64,000 nt of DNA, taken from the NCBI RefSeq assembly GCF_019175385.1, contig NC_083346.1:89356543-89420542 (forward strand), given 5' to 3'. Made by a program: the position numbers and the translations under genes. Source of the stretch: Lycium barbarum. Its lineage: Eukaryota > Streptophyta > Magnoliopsida > Solanales > Solanaceae. Positions 34,701-46,270 of this stretch are shown one piece after another. Position 1 is the first letter of the stretch. Every line of letters begins with the position of its first letter. The notes beneath the pieces were generated by a model, which was given only the letters and a program-made list of their open reading frames with translations, made no database searches and was not told the DNA's origin.

Positions 34701-34736
34701 AACATTCGAGGACGAATGTTTTTAAGGGGGGAAGGA
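34701..34736 (+). other. E2 pre-PPT stem-loop and polypurine tract
   Basis: AACATTCGAGGACGAATGTT (34701-34720), then AAGGGGGGAAGGA (34724-34736), directly before the 3' LTR. Confidence 0.85.
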
Positions 34737-36344
34737 TTTTACACCTCGAAAGTTTTTGCGTCGTTTGCATCGCAAGTAAAGTAACGTAAGCCAAAGAGGT
34801 CATGGAACCCTTACAAAGTTAAGGAAGACTTTTAACAAGTGCTAAGAAAGTGTCTAAAGGTTCCGGGATCAAGCGAATCGAAGTAATTAATTTTGTCAAA
34901 ACTTTAGGTAAACATGGCAGAATTTTGGACAAGATTTTTGGTCCAATTTGAGGGAGGTGTATCTCCTAGAGTATGAGGAGTTATGGAATGCATAACCTAT
35001 GTAAATTGAAGTTCAGAGAGTTTTCTTTCTAATTCAATTGATAGATCGCGAATCCAAAACGTACGGTGGAAGATACGACCCGTACAAAAGTGTATGATTC
35101 CTCTATGCAACTCGACGGTGCAACTCGATGAACCGTTGAGCAACTCGACGATTCGTCAATGTTGTCGTCGATATGAGGAGGTGGAAACGACCTTTGAGGG
35201 GTATAAAAACCCCACTCCACCCCTTCTCCATCATTCTCCAACCTTCCATCACCTCTGCATACCTCCATATTCTCCCTCCAAGATATTTTACTCACTTGTT
35301 TATTAGTCATTCCAAATTTATACGCTAATTAGCTCAGGAAGCTTGTAGCAACATCATAGTATTGTAATTAGTTGTGGAATGAAACAAGGGAGGCGAGAAC
35401 TTGAGTTGCAAGCTAGCAAGAATCAATCTAAGCTTAGTAAGGTAAGATCTTCCCTTCACATCTATTAAATTAAGTTGATTCAAGGTTGTATCCACTAAAT
35501 TATGATGTATATGGTCAAACTGAGTACAAGACGTATCAACCCTAAATTGAATGTTATTGATTGAGCAATATAGATATGGGATTTAGGTTGGTATTGCATG
35601 TGTTGAGTTGATTGTTGTTGTAACCTTGGGGGCGTAATAGAAACAGAGGAAATGCTGCCCAAATTTTCCTAACCCGAATCACCTTTCGATATGCAACTCA
35701 TATACGTTGATATACAAACTTGATAGGTTATAGCTAAGGACATATCTTTCAATATAGGTTCGGGGAATGAGTGAACATTGGAATAAGGATTCGTTCAAGG
35801 TAACGGCTTGACAAGTAAGGTATGTAAGGTGTTCATTTTCCTCTTTCTTTGGCACGAATCCAACTAGAACATGAACACGAGCGTTCCATAACAATTCACT
35901 CCATTCCTATGCTTTGTATTTCAAATTTTAATGCTTTAATTATCTGATTGATTCTTGAAATATTATCATGTTTATCATCATTAAGTTATTTCCTTGGAGT
36001 CGATACAAATTCCATAATTCATTCGAAGGTTACCGACCTTACGTCACTCCGAAAGGCCCGATGGTAGTTCATTAACTCCTCATGCATTGTGTGTATATAT
36101 ATTATATGTATTGCACTATTTTACTGCACCGCGCCACACTATAGTCGACCGGGCGGGCACGTAGATGTGTACATCGCTGCAGTGGGTATGTTATGATATT
36201 ACCCTGGACGCGGGATGACGATGATATGATAATGATACGATGATGATGTACTATGTGTGTGTGTGTATATATATAGGTATATATACATATAGGTACACAC
36301 ACTTGCATATGATATTTTAAACTCATGCATTGCAGATTGCACGT

Positions 36345-37435
36345 CCTCTGATTAGGGCTGTTCAAAACCGAACCGCTACCGATAACCCAACCGCAAAATT
36401 GGCTTATTGGCTTAATGGTATTGGGTTATCGGATTAGCGGTTGGGGAGTGGATTAAAATTTTATAGTTCACGGCTTATCGGTGCGGGGGCGAATTACTCA
36501 ATTTTCTTATCGGGTAAACCGTTAACCCATTAAGAATTTGTCATATTTATATTCTTACCCCTAACATATAAAATATGTATTGTGATTGTAATTTGTAAAC
36601 ATAAAGCTAAAGCCTCAACCTAAAATATGTATCTCTGTTTCTGTTAATTGTGAATGCTGATTGTTTTCTATCAAATAGTGCATTCCCAGTTTCTTGTTTG
36701 CATATATTGTAGTTTGCTAATTTTCTTGGAAAAATGTTGCTACTTGCTACGTTACTGTTACTAATATTGAATCCAACATTTCAATCTTCTTGTTTATATT
36801 CCTATCCATTTTTTGGGGGATATATCAGTATCTTCTTTATCACCTGGACAGTGTAAAATAAGGTAAAAATATTACATTTTGAGTCACTTTAAAGGCAGGT
36901 AATTTCCTTGACTACATGTGATTTTATCATTCATTTTTCTCTTAGATTTAACCGATACACAGCACTTCAAGAAAGTATAGAAATCGCAACAAAAATTTTT
37001 ATATTTGGCAACAACTTAGTTTTATTGTTGGCAAATGATTTTTTTGTTGCCAAAGAATTTAATTTTGTTGCCATAGGATTGATTATTGTTGCAAAAAGTA
37101 CTTTTGGTAGCAAAAAAAAAATAAATTGTTGCACGTTGTTGCAATAACAGCCGTTGGGAAAAGTTCATGCAACAAAAAAATTTTTTTTGTTGCCAAAAGT
37201 ACTTTTTGCAACAATAATCAATTTATGGCAACAAAAACAATTTGTTGCCAAATATAGTTTTTTTTTTGTAGTGCCGCCTGATAACCGTCCGATAATTTCC
37301 AATCCGATATTGAACCAACTGATATCTTATTGGTTGGCTAGCGGATTAGAAATTTTAAAAGTCGGTAACCGTTAAGTCAAACCGTTAAGCGTAATTATCC
37401 ATCCGATCCGCCCGATAAGTAGCCCTACCTTTGAT
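36345..37435 (+). mobile_element. hAT-type non-autonomous element with 8-bp target duplication
   Basis: The element proper is 36353-37427 (1075 bp). Ends TAGGGCTGTTC... and ...AGTAGCCCTA are inverted; target duplication CCTCTGAT (36345-36352) / CCTTTGAT (37428-37435), 7 of 8 matching. The empty site in the other E2 LTR (near 29495) lacks it. Subterminal regions repeat words such as AACCGCTACCGATAACCC on one side and GATAACCGTCCGATAA on the other. No transposase. TIR sequence and 8-bp duplication are typical of plant hAT MITEs. Confidence 0.88.
36963..37273. mobile_element. CACTA-type MITE inside the hAT element
   Basis: Left end CACTTCAAGAAAG, right end TTTTTTTGTAGTG (minus-strand CACTACAAAAAAA), 311 bp. 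It is filled with GCAACAA/TTGTTGCC words in both orientations. Blocks such as TTGTTGCCAAAAGTACTTTT and CAACAAAAAAA recur in the subterminal region of the large CACTA element at 56351. Flanking triplets CAG and CCG agree at two of three positions. No coding capacity. Confidence 0.75.
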
Positions 37436-37991
37436 GGGTCAGGTTGCTTCTATCCTTCTATATTTATATCTTACTTATGTTATTGTTTCCTGCCTTACAT
37501 ACTCAATACTTTTATCCGTACTGATGTCCTATCCTACCGGACGCTGCATTTCGTGCTGCAGGTCCTGACAAACAGAGCGGAGGACCTTTTCAGTAGGACT
37601 ATCAGCTTCAACGGGTCGTCAGCAAGTGCCATTGTACCGAGCTTGCTTTTTTGGTATATACTATGTTCGCATGTTATGTACATGTATCTTTTGGGTATGG
37701 CAGGGTCCTGTCCCGTTCAGTATGTCATTTATATGTACTACTAAAGGCTCATAGACAATACGATGTGAGTAGATGTCATGTACGACCCCGTATATATATG
37801 TATATGTATGTATGGTCATGCATATGTCTTCTGTTGTATTGGGCGTTTTCTACATGCAGCTGCCTTTCTATGTTACAGTGAGATCACATTTCAAGCCAAG
37901 ATAGTTGTACTGAGATTATGTCAGTATACGCTAGGTGTGTACTCGGTCGATAGGGCCGGGTGCCCGTCATGCCCCTCGTCGGGTTGTGACA

Positions 37992-38571
37992 CTTGATAGG
38001 TTTGTGGGCTGAGGCTTCCACCTAGGCTATGACCTAAGATTATTGAGACCTACTGTGGCTCCTATTACTGCAAATCTTTCTTGAATACGCCTAGTGAATG
38101 TCCTTGATTGCTTACATGTCTACTTGTTAATTTCTGTCTTTTATATATGTAAACTAATTGTTGTCGGCCTATGATACCTATAAGCACATAGTATTTGTAC
38201 TGATACTACTCTTGCTACACCTTTTTCGGGGTATAGAGTTGTTCCAGGTACATGAGCAAGATTCAGTTAGCCTTCAAGGATCTCACAGAGTTCACCTAAA
38301 CTTTTCTGTCTAATTCTCATTCTAAACAGAAGTTGTATTCAGGTTGTGGTTGTAACTTTTATTCAAGTTGTATATTTAGAAGCTCGTGTACTATTCAGAC
38401 TAGATTCCTTAGGTAGTTGTTGTATTCCGCATTGCCATCTATCTATTATTTTTAGACATCTATTGCTCTTATTTATTATTTATGTTGTTGGATGAATCTT
38501 TAAGGGACGGGTTCGCCTACTAGATGGGAAAAGGGTAGGTGCCCTCACGATCAGTTATTTGGGTCGTGACA
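37992..38571 (+). mobile_element. E3 3' LTR, second part
   Basis: Resumes E3 after E2 with the target copy CTTGA and ends GGGTCGTGACA at 38571. The last 278 bp match the 5' LTR remnant at 21789-22053. The full E3 LTR would be about 2.94 kb. Confidence 0.78.
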
Positions 38572-38575
38572 AAAA

Positions 38576-39985
38576 TGGATGTCAGTACATTTGAATTGTA
38601 CTGGTATGTAAAATAACTGAAAGAAAAAACTGTAAGTACTTAAACTGAACTGAATTGATAACTAATAATTGATAACTGAAGTGAACAAAAGAAGTAAGGA
38701 TATGAAAACTTCCTGTTCAGAATGAAGAATCACCTATTTTACTGAGATTAAAATATGTGGCCTCAGGCCCAATATATGTACACAAATATATGGCCTCGGG
38801 CCCAATTATACGTATACATAACTGTGGCATTTGGCCCAAAACACAGGTGTTCAAAATAAAACAAAATGCATAAAAGAACTGAGAATCATGCTGAAAAGTA
38901 CAACACTGACATACTGAGCAATGACTTACTGAGACATGTATTCATGAACTGATTATGAGACTTGAAGCTTTAACTATTTGTAAACGTGCTGAGTATTCTA
39001 GACTGAGACTCATGAGTATGAAATACAAGTGTATATTGATTGCGTACTGAGTTCACAATATTCAGAATGATAATGATGAACAACTACGAAACTATATTCT
39101 CAAAGGATAGAAGTTGTGAACTTTTTATGAACTAGGGCATAATCTATATTTCTGATGCAATTCGTAATAATCATGAAGAACGCGGTGTGTGGAAGATTAA
39201 TAAAATTCCCACACATAGATAGTTAGCCTTACATACCTGTAATCGCTCCAATCTAACGAATTAAACTACTTCTCTAACGAAGAATATTAAAACTCTAGCT
39301 TTGAATCGCTTGAGAAAGATTTACCTTGGAAATCCTATGTTTTGGTTGAAGAATCGTGTTACTAATCATGAACTAATGTTAGAATTGCTTAGGAATTGTT
39401 TGAGAGATATTACCTTGATGTTCGAGGATAAGGAGAGGAGAGAAACGACTGCTTAGGGCTTTAGAATGAAGTTGGAACGTCAAAAACGACATAAAATCAT
39501 CTAAGGGTCGCTTTTATAGGCCTGGGGCGAAGTACCCCTTGGCTTGCTGAGCAAGCTCCAAAGCGACCTCACCCCTCACTGAGCGAGCTCTAGGCCGAGC
39601 TCAAACCTCGCTTTGGCCCTCGCTCAGCGAGTTCCCAGCTCGCTTTGGTGCCTATTGAGCACGCTTTATTAAAATGGGTGTAACCTTTTATACAGGGCTC
39701 CGTTTGGGCTCCGCAATATATCGTTGGAAAGGTATTGCAAAGGGATACAACTTCATGTTTTAAGTTTTCTCAAATTCCTAACATATTTCTATGAAATCAG
39801 GCTGGAAGACAGACCTTCCATAAACTTAGTCGATTCTATCGAATCTTATGCACCTCATCATCCTTCTTGATTCCAAAACAACTATTTCCACCCAAACTCA
39901 TCCTAATTAGACTTCATATGGATAAAATGTCATGTTAACACTCATTAATAAATTCACAGCTAATCCGTATTTACAGAGTATTACA
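38576..39985 (-). mobile_element. E4: LTR (solo or truncated) on the minus strand
   Basis: Minus strand starts TGTAATACTCTGTAAATACG at 39985. It has a cluster of palindromes (GCTTGCTGAGCAAGC at 39542-39556 and GCTCAGCGAG-type words to 39665) just upstream of TATAAAAG (39511-39518), then a leader. The other end near 38576 stops in sequence resembling the mid-LTR GTACTGACATCC region of E0/E1, so it is probably truncated there. No internal region or PBS follows. Confidence 0.6.
39511..39518 (-). promoter_or_regulatory. TATA box of the E4 LTR
   Basis: Minus-strand TATAAAAG in GGCCTATAAAAGCGACCC, about 25 bp downstream of the palindrome cluster on that strand. Confidence 0.6.
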
Positions 39986-40690
39986 CCTACCATCTTTCTA
40001 TCATCCAAAGATACTATTCTTCTTAATGGTGAAAAATAAGATGAAATTTGTCAACAAATATATGAATCCTAGTTTCTCTTTCTACTATATCTTATCTCTA
40101 AAATTTTGAGATATCTAGTTTTCATTGGTTGCTTCATGTGTTATTAGGTTGATAGGAAGATAGACTATGTGAGTAGCTGAATGGAATTAGCCAAGGGAAA
40201 TTAGGAGAAACAACTTAGGAATTGCACATACAAAATCTTTTAGTTTTGAAGAAACATTAGCATCAAAGGTGCCCCAAAAAGTGTTAGATCTACACAAGGT
40301 GGATATTGCAAATATTTCTTCAAACTACAAACTTTTGTGTGTGTAAGTCTCTGAGTTGTTTCTCCTAATTTCCCTTGAAAATTTTTATTTGCTACTCATA
40401 TAGTCTATCATCCTGTCAACGAACTAACAGATGAAACATGTAATGAAAGCTAACTATCTCGAAAATTTAGCAAAAAGATATAGTAGAAAGAAGGAAACAT
40501 AGACTTCATATATTTGATGACAAATTTCATCTTCTTTTTCATCTTTAAGAAACATATTATCTTTAGATGATAGAAAGAAGTGGGAGCTTTATCCCTTGAA
40601 CGGTTATGTTTTTATGCCATAAAATGCACTTTCCCATGAATGACTAGTTTTCTACATTACTAAAAAAAATTCTAACATGATTATCTGCTT
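39986..40690. mobile_element. Foldback element 1 (long inverted repeat)
   Basis: Left arm 39986-40270 pairs with right arm about 40294-40578. For example, TTTCTATCATCCAAAG opposes CTTTAGATGATAGAAA, and TTAGGAGAAACAACTTA opposes TGAGTTGTTTCTCCTAA. The loop is about 23 bp around 40282, so the DNA could form one continuous hairpin. The right arm extends further (to about 40690, TATGTTTTTATGCCATAAAATGC) into sequence shared with foldback 2; the matching left portion is missing where E4 abuts. No coding sequence. Confidence 0.8.
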
Positions 40691-40701
40691 TTTTATGAAT
40701 G

Positions 40702-41392
40702 TCTTAATAGCTTCACGACTTATTTAGATGGTTGTTATTCATCATTATATATTGCCTTGTAAAATATTGTATTGTATTGTGTTGTATTTTTTGAGGATAC
40801 GATATTTGGATAAATTGTGTCATTTATTATGATTTAATAACATTGTTACGGTTTAGATTCATTATATCATACTGTACAATAACTTATTAATTTACTAAAA
40901 TACACTTAATTATCTGTTGCAAATATTAGATTTATTAATAATTACTCACAAAATCACGAGCAAGTAATAATTGCGTAAAGAAAATTACAAAGAATGAGAA
41001 AGTACATAATGATTGCCTAAGAAGTCATGAAGAGAAGTACATGTAATTTCTATTGCAAGATAAACAGAAATTAAGAAGTGATACAGCACATGAAAACCTT
41101 ATAAAATGATGAAAACAAAATTGGGCATAGGGCGAAGTTAATTAGCAAAATAGAGTAAAGAGTGAAATAGGAGTATCAAATAATAAGTCTATAATAGGTA
41201 AGATATATAAGCTAAGGGGAAAAAAATCAGTTATTACATAAAATAGACATTTGCACTGTTATATTATAATTGATGGCCAAGATAATATACTATGATAAAA
41301 TAAATTTAAATAACAATCAAAATCATTATTGTATTTAAAATAGCTTTACAATATAATACAATGGCAACAACCATTCAGACAAGCTATTAATA
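40702..41392. mobile_element. hAT-like MITE with 8-bp target duplication
   Basis: Element 40710-41384 (675 bp). Left end GCTTCACGACTTATTTAGATGGTTGTT and right end AACAACCATTCAGACAAGC are imperfect inverted repeats, with TATTGTATTGTATTG-type subterminal words on both sides. Flanks TCTTAATA and TATTAATA match at 7 of 8 positions. No open frame. Confidence 0.6.
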
Positions 41393-41713
41393 ATGTCCCA
41401 TTGAAACCCTATTGGTGTCTCCTCCATATAGCTACTTAACATCTCTTCTGTCATAGGAGTGTTGTAACACACAAGGGCATCAACTTAAATGATCCACTAT
41501 GTTACGTGTCATATTAATTGAGCTACATATCGGGGGAAGGGAGAGTTTGTTAATTGGTTGATCCATCATGTTACCTTCAGCTTCAAGTCGGTTCATAGAT
41601 TACCAACAATCTTAATTTCTCTTGGGTCAAGAAGTAAAAATTACTAAATAACATTCATTTAATATGCTACCACAAATGACTTCCTACAAGATCCTATTTA
41701 GACTAGTAACATT
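41393..41713. other. Unassigned intergenic DNA
   Basis: About 320 bp with no coding, repeat or structural signal that I can support. Confidence 0.4.
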
Positions 41714-42202
41714 TCTACTATTAAGAAGCATGGGTTGGGGTCCTTCGTCGTCCGTTGTGGGGCCCCTCCCACCTAAAACTTCTTTTTGTGACTAATTACT
41801 TTATATTTTAAGTTTACCTTGTAATTTGTACTCCAAATTTCATTGCAAATCAAGTGAATAAGATAGAATTTAATTATTTTTTTATTTTTTGCTTACTCTA
41901 ATGAATGTGAAAAAAATTGTGGGTCTCATATTAAACACCATGCGTATTCGTAGCAAACATTAATATAATAAAGTTTTAAAATACGGAGCACAAACTATAA
42001 TGTTATATTAATCGTGTTTTGAACATAGTATCTCATATTGACAAAATCAAGCAATATATACAAAAAAAAAGTGAATCCCATATTAAAAAAATAAACAATG
42101 TCAAAAAAAAAGTGCATACTTTGTATTCTTAGCAAACACTAATATAATAAAATTTTAGATACGGAGCATAAATTACAATGTTATATCAATCGTATTTTGA
42201 AC

Positions 42203-42272
<70 letters not shown>

Positions 42273-43477
42273 GCATAAAAATAGTGCAAACTAATAATGA
42301 CCAAAAAGGTAGGCCTCATACTAAATAACACCGAGCAATAAAAAAAAGGAAGAAAAAAAGTGAAACTCACCACATTCAAACTCACGGGAAAACAAAAGTG
42401 GACCCCATATTAACAGAATCAAGCAATATTAAAAAAAAAGTGAATCCCATATTAATAAAACAAACAATGTTAAAAAACAAATGCTTAGAAAATCAAACAA
42501 TTAAATCAATAATGATGGACTTATTGCCACATGCGTATCAACCCATTAGTGTGAGCAAATGAGATTATTGTACAACAACATATTTAAAATAATCATATAA
42601 AAAAAATGGACCCACATTAAAAAAAAAAAAGGCAACGTCAAAAAAAAAAAAACGTGCACCCTATATACTAAAAAATCAAATAATATTCATGTAATTCCCA
42701 AAGTATCCCCATCAAGTCAATAATAGTGGATTCATTGTCACATGCATATTAACCCATTAATGAGAGCAAATGAAATTATTGCACAGCAAAAAACATGAAC
42801 CTCATATTATTACTTTTCTTCAAAATATTTAATTGTTGTATTTGCTATTCCGCCATATCATTTATTTATTATTTACTAAAATAAATATAACTAAAATATA
42901 TATATTTAAAAAATAAGATACAATCTAATTACTTCTTTATTTTTATTCTTACTCTAATAAATGTGAAAAGAGATTAATATCAAATGAAGATCAAATAATG
43001 AATAAGATAAATTAGTCAAATTATAATTCTAATTCACGTTTCCTTAAAAAACCATGCAAAAGACAACATGACAAGTAAAATGAGTTAAACCGAAAATATT
43101 TACTAAAAATTAAAAAATAGCATTTCTTCGTTTAAATAGAAAATTAATTTCTACTTTGTTTCGTTTCAAACATGTAAAATTAATTTAATAATGTGAATTA
43201 GAATTATCCAAATCAAAATTTGATAAAAATAATAAGTATTTTACACTTTTAAATTAATCGAATTAAAATTAAAAATATCAACTGATGCTTAAATATTGCT
43301 ATTCTTTTATCTCAAAGAGAGGAAAATAATTTTCTTTTAAACAAGTCTTCTCTTTTAAAAAGTATTAATAAATTTTCGTAGCAAACACGAATAAAATAAA
43401 GTTTTAGATACGGAGCACAAACTACAATGTTATATTAATCGTATTTTGAACATAGTATATATATATATATATATATA

Positions 43478-43511
<34 letters not shown>

Positions 43512-43590
43512 TAAACACAACTACATATATATAGATACACTATAATCCGAAGTGTTGGGCCCGTGCGCAGCACGGGCATAGGCCATCTAG
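41714..43590 (+). mobile_element. Helitron H1 (non-autonomous)
   Basis: 5' end TCTACTATTAAGAAGC.. with the family word TCGTCGTCCG at 41746; 3' end hairpin GCCCGTGC-GCA-GCACGGGC (43559-43577), then nine bases and CTAG (43587-43590) followed by T. These are the diagnostic Helitron ends: 5' TC, 3' hairpin 10 bp before CTRR, insertion before T. No Rep/helicase. The last 902 bp (from 42689) are nearly identical to the ends of H2 and H3. Confidence 0.75.
42205..42268. repeat. (TA)n microsatellite in H1
   Basis: About 30 TA units after AACATAA. The same AACATA(A/G)-(TA)n junction occurs upstream of each 3' Helitron end (about 43457, 46137, 48818, 52380). Confidence 0.95.
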
Positions 43591-46157
43591 TACACTATAT
43601 AGAAGCACGAGTGGGATATTTTTCGTCGTCCGTTTTCGTAATAAAAAATTGAGGGCCCCAAAAACATTGTGGGCCCATATATATTATTATTTTAAACAAC
43701 AACTAATAATTAATAATTAAAAAAAAATGCCCCATATATATTAAACAATAACTAATATTAAAAAAAAAAATTGGGCCCCATATTAAACACCAACCAGTAA
43801 TTAAAAAAAAAAAGTGGATCCCATATTAACAAAAACAAGCAATATTAAAAAAAAAAAAGTGAATCCCATATTAAAAAAATAAACAATGTTAAAAAATTAA
43901 GTGCTTAGAAAATCAAACAATTAAATCAATAATGATGGATTTATTGTCACATGTGTATCAACCTATTAGTGGGAGCAAATAAAATTATTATACAACAACA
44001 TACTTAAAATACTTATATATTAAAATACGATAGAATTTAATTACTTTTTCTTTTTTTCCTTACTCTAATAAATGTGAAAACAGATTAATGTCATAAAAGA
44101 AAAAATAATATTAAATGGAGATCAAATAATTAATAAGGTAAATTAGTGAAATTATAGTTCTAATTGACGTTTCCTTAAAAAACCGTGTATCGTCCGTTTC
44201 AAAAATAAAAAATTCTGGGCCCCAAAAAAATTGTGGACCCCATATATATTAAACAACAACTAATATTAAAAAAAGAAATTGGGTCCCATATTAAACACCA
44301 ACCAGTAATTAAAAAAAAAAGTGGAATCCACCACATCCTAACTCACGAGAAAAAAAAAAGTGGATCCCATATTAACAAAATCAAGCAATATTAAAAAAAA
44401 CAATGAGTCCCATATTAAAAAAACAAACAATGTTAAAAAGAAAAAAGTGCTTAGAAATCAAACAATTAAATCAATAATGATTCATTGCCACATGCATATT
44501 AACCCATTAGAGGGAGCAAATGAAATTATTATACAACAACATACTTAAAATACAAAAGTGCTTAGAAAATCAAACAATTAAATCAATAATGATGGATTTA
44601 TTGCCACATGTGTATCAACCCATTAGTGGGAGCAAATGGAATTATTGTACAGCAACATACTTAAAATACTTATATATTAAAATAAGATAGAATTTAATTA
44701 CTTTTTCATTTTTTCCTTACTCTAATAAATATGAAAAGAGATTAATGTCATAAAAGAAAAAATAATATTAAATGGAGATCAAATAATTAATAAGGTAAAT
44801 TAATAAAATTATAATTCTAATTGACGTTTCCTTAAAAAATCGCGTAAAAACAACATGACAAGTAAAATGAGTTAAACAAAAAAGGCCACAAAAAAAAGTG
44901 GACCCCATTTTAACAAAATCAAACAATATTAAAAAAAAAGTGAATCCCATATTAAAAAAAAAACAATGTTAAAAAAAAAGTGCTTAGAAAATCAAACAAT
45001 TAAATCAATAATGATGGATTCATTGCCACATGCGTATCAACCCATTAGTGGGAGCAAATGAAATTATTGTACAACAACATACTTAAAATACTTATATATT
45101 AAAATAAGATAGATTTTAATTACTTTTTCATTTTTTCCTTACTCTAATAAATGTGAAAAGAGATTAATGTCATAAAAGAAAAAATAATACTAAATCGAGA
45201 TCAAATAATTAATAAGGTAAATTAGTGAAATTATAATTCTAATTGACGTTTCCTTAAAAAATCGTGTAAAAAACAACGCGACAAGTAAAATGAGTTAAAC
45301 AAAAAATATTTAATAAAAATTAAAAAATATAAGTTCTTCATGGCCCCATATTAAACACCAACCAGTATTTATGTAATTCCCAAAGTATCCCCATCAAGTC
45401 AATAATAGTGGATTCATTGTCACATGCATATTAACCCATTAATGAGAGCAAATGAAATTATTGCACAGCAAAAAACATGAACCTCATATTATTACTTTTC
45501 TTCAAAATATTTAATTGTTGTATTTGCTATTCCGCCATATCATTTATTTATTATTTACTAAAATAAATATAACTAAAATATATATATTTAAAAAATAAGA
45601 TACAATCTAATTACTTCTTTATTTTTATTCTTACTCTAATAAATGTGAAAAGAGATTAATATCAAATGAAGATCAAATAATGAATAAGATAAATTAGTCA
45701 AATTCTAATTCTAATTCACGTTTCCTTAAAAAACCATGCAAAAGACAACATGACAAGTAAAATGAGTTAAACCGAAAATATTTACTAAAAATTAAAAAAT
45801 AGCATTTCTTCGTTTAAATAGAAAATTAATTTCTACTTTGTTTCGTTTCAAACATGTAAAATTAATTTAATAATGTGAATTAGAATTATCCAAATCAAAA
45901 TTTGATAAAAATAATAAGTATTTTACACTTTTAAATTAATCGAATTAAAATTAAAAATATCAACTGATGCTTAAATATTGCTATTCTTTTATCTCAAAGA
46001 GAGGAAAATAATTTTCTTTTAAACAAGTCTTCTCTTTTAAAAAGTATTAATAAATTTTCGTAGCAAACACGAATAAAATAAAGTTTTAGATACGGAGCAC
46101 AAACTACAATGTTATATTAATCGTATTTTGAACATAGTATATATATATATATATATA

Positions 46158-46191
<34 letters not shown>

Positions 46192-46270
46192 TAAACACAA
46201 CTACATATATATAGATACACTATAATCCGAAGTGTTGGGCCCGTGCGCAGCACGGGCATAGGCCATCTAG
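43591..46270 (+). mobile_element. Helitron H2 (array member)
   Basis: Begins directly at the 3' terminus of H1 (..CATCTAG/TACACTATATAGAAGCACGAG) and ends with an identical hairpin and CTAG at 46267-46270. The interior has three diverged sub-repeats of about 400-650 bp (start words AGTGCTTAGAAAATCAAAC near 43900, 44560, 44980) and many AAAAAAAGTGGATCCCATATTAA-type phrases. Non-coding. Confidence 0.75.

Larger units (their letters stand above)
27917..37991 (+). mobile_element. E2: full-length, non-autonomous, mosaic LTR retrotransposon
   Basis: 10.07 kb, with LTRs of 2137 bp and 3255 bp (the latter enlarged by a 1075-bp hAT insertion plus its duplication). It has a tRNA-iMet-type PBS, a PPT and a 5-bp target duplication with one mismatch. 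The interior lacks protease, RT and RNase H. It contains an unfamiliar ORF at the gag position, a purine-rich non-coding stretch, a fragment of an unrelated LTR with its PPT, and the C-terminus of pol. It must have been mobilised by a relative's enzymes. Inserted into the 3' LTR of E3. Confidence 0.88.
34737..37991 (+). mobile_element. E2 3' LTR with hAT insertion
   Basis: Begins TTTTACACCTCG (first TG mutated to TT) and ends GGGTTGTGACA. Collinear with the 5' LTR apart from small indels and the hAT element at 36353-37427. Divergence between the two E2 LTRs is visibly higher than for E1. Confidence 0.9.
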
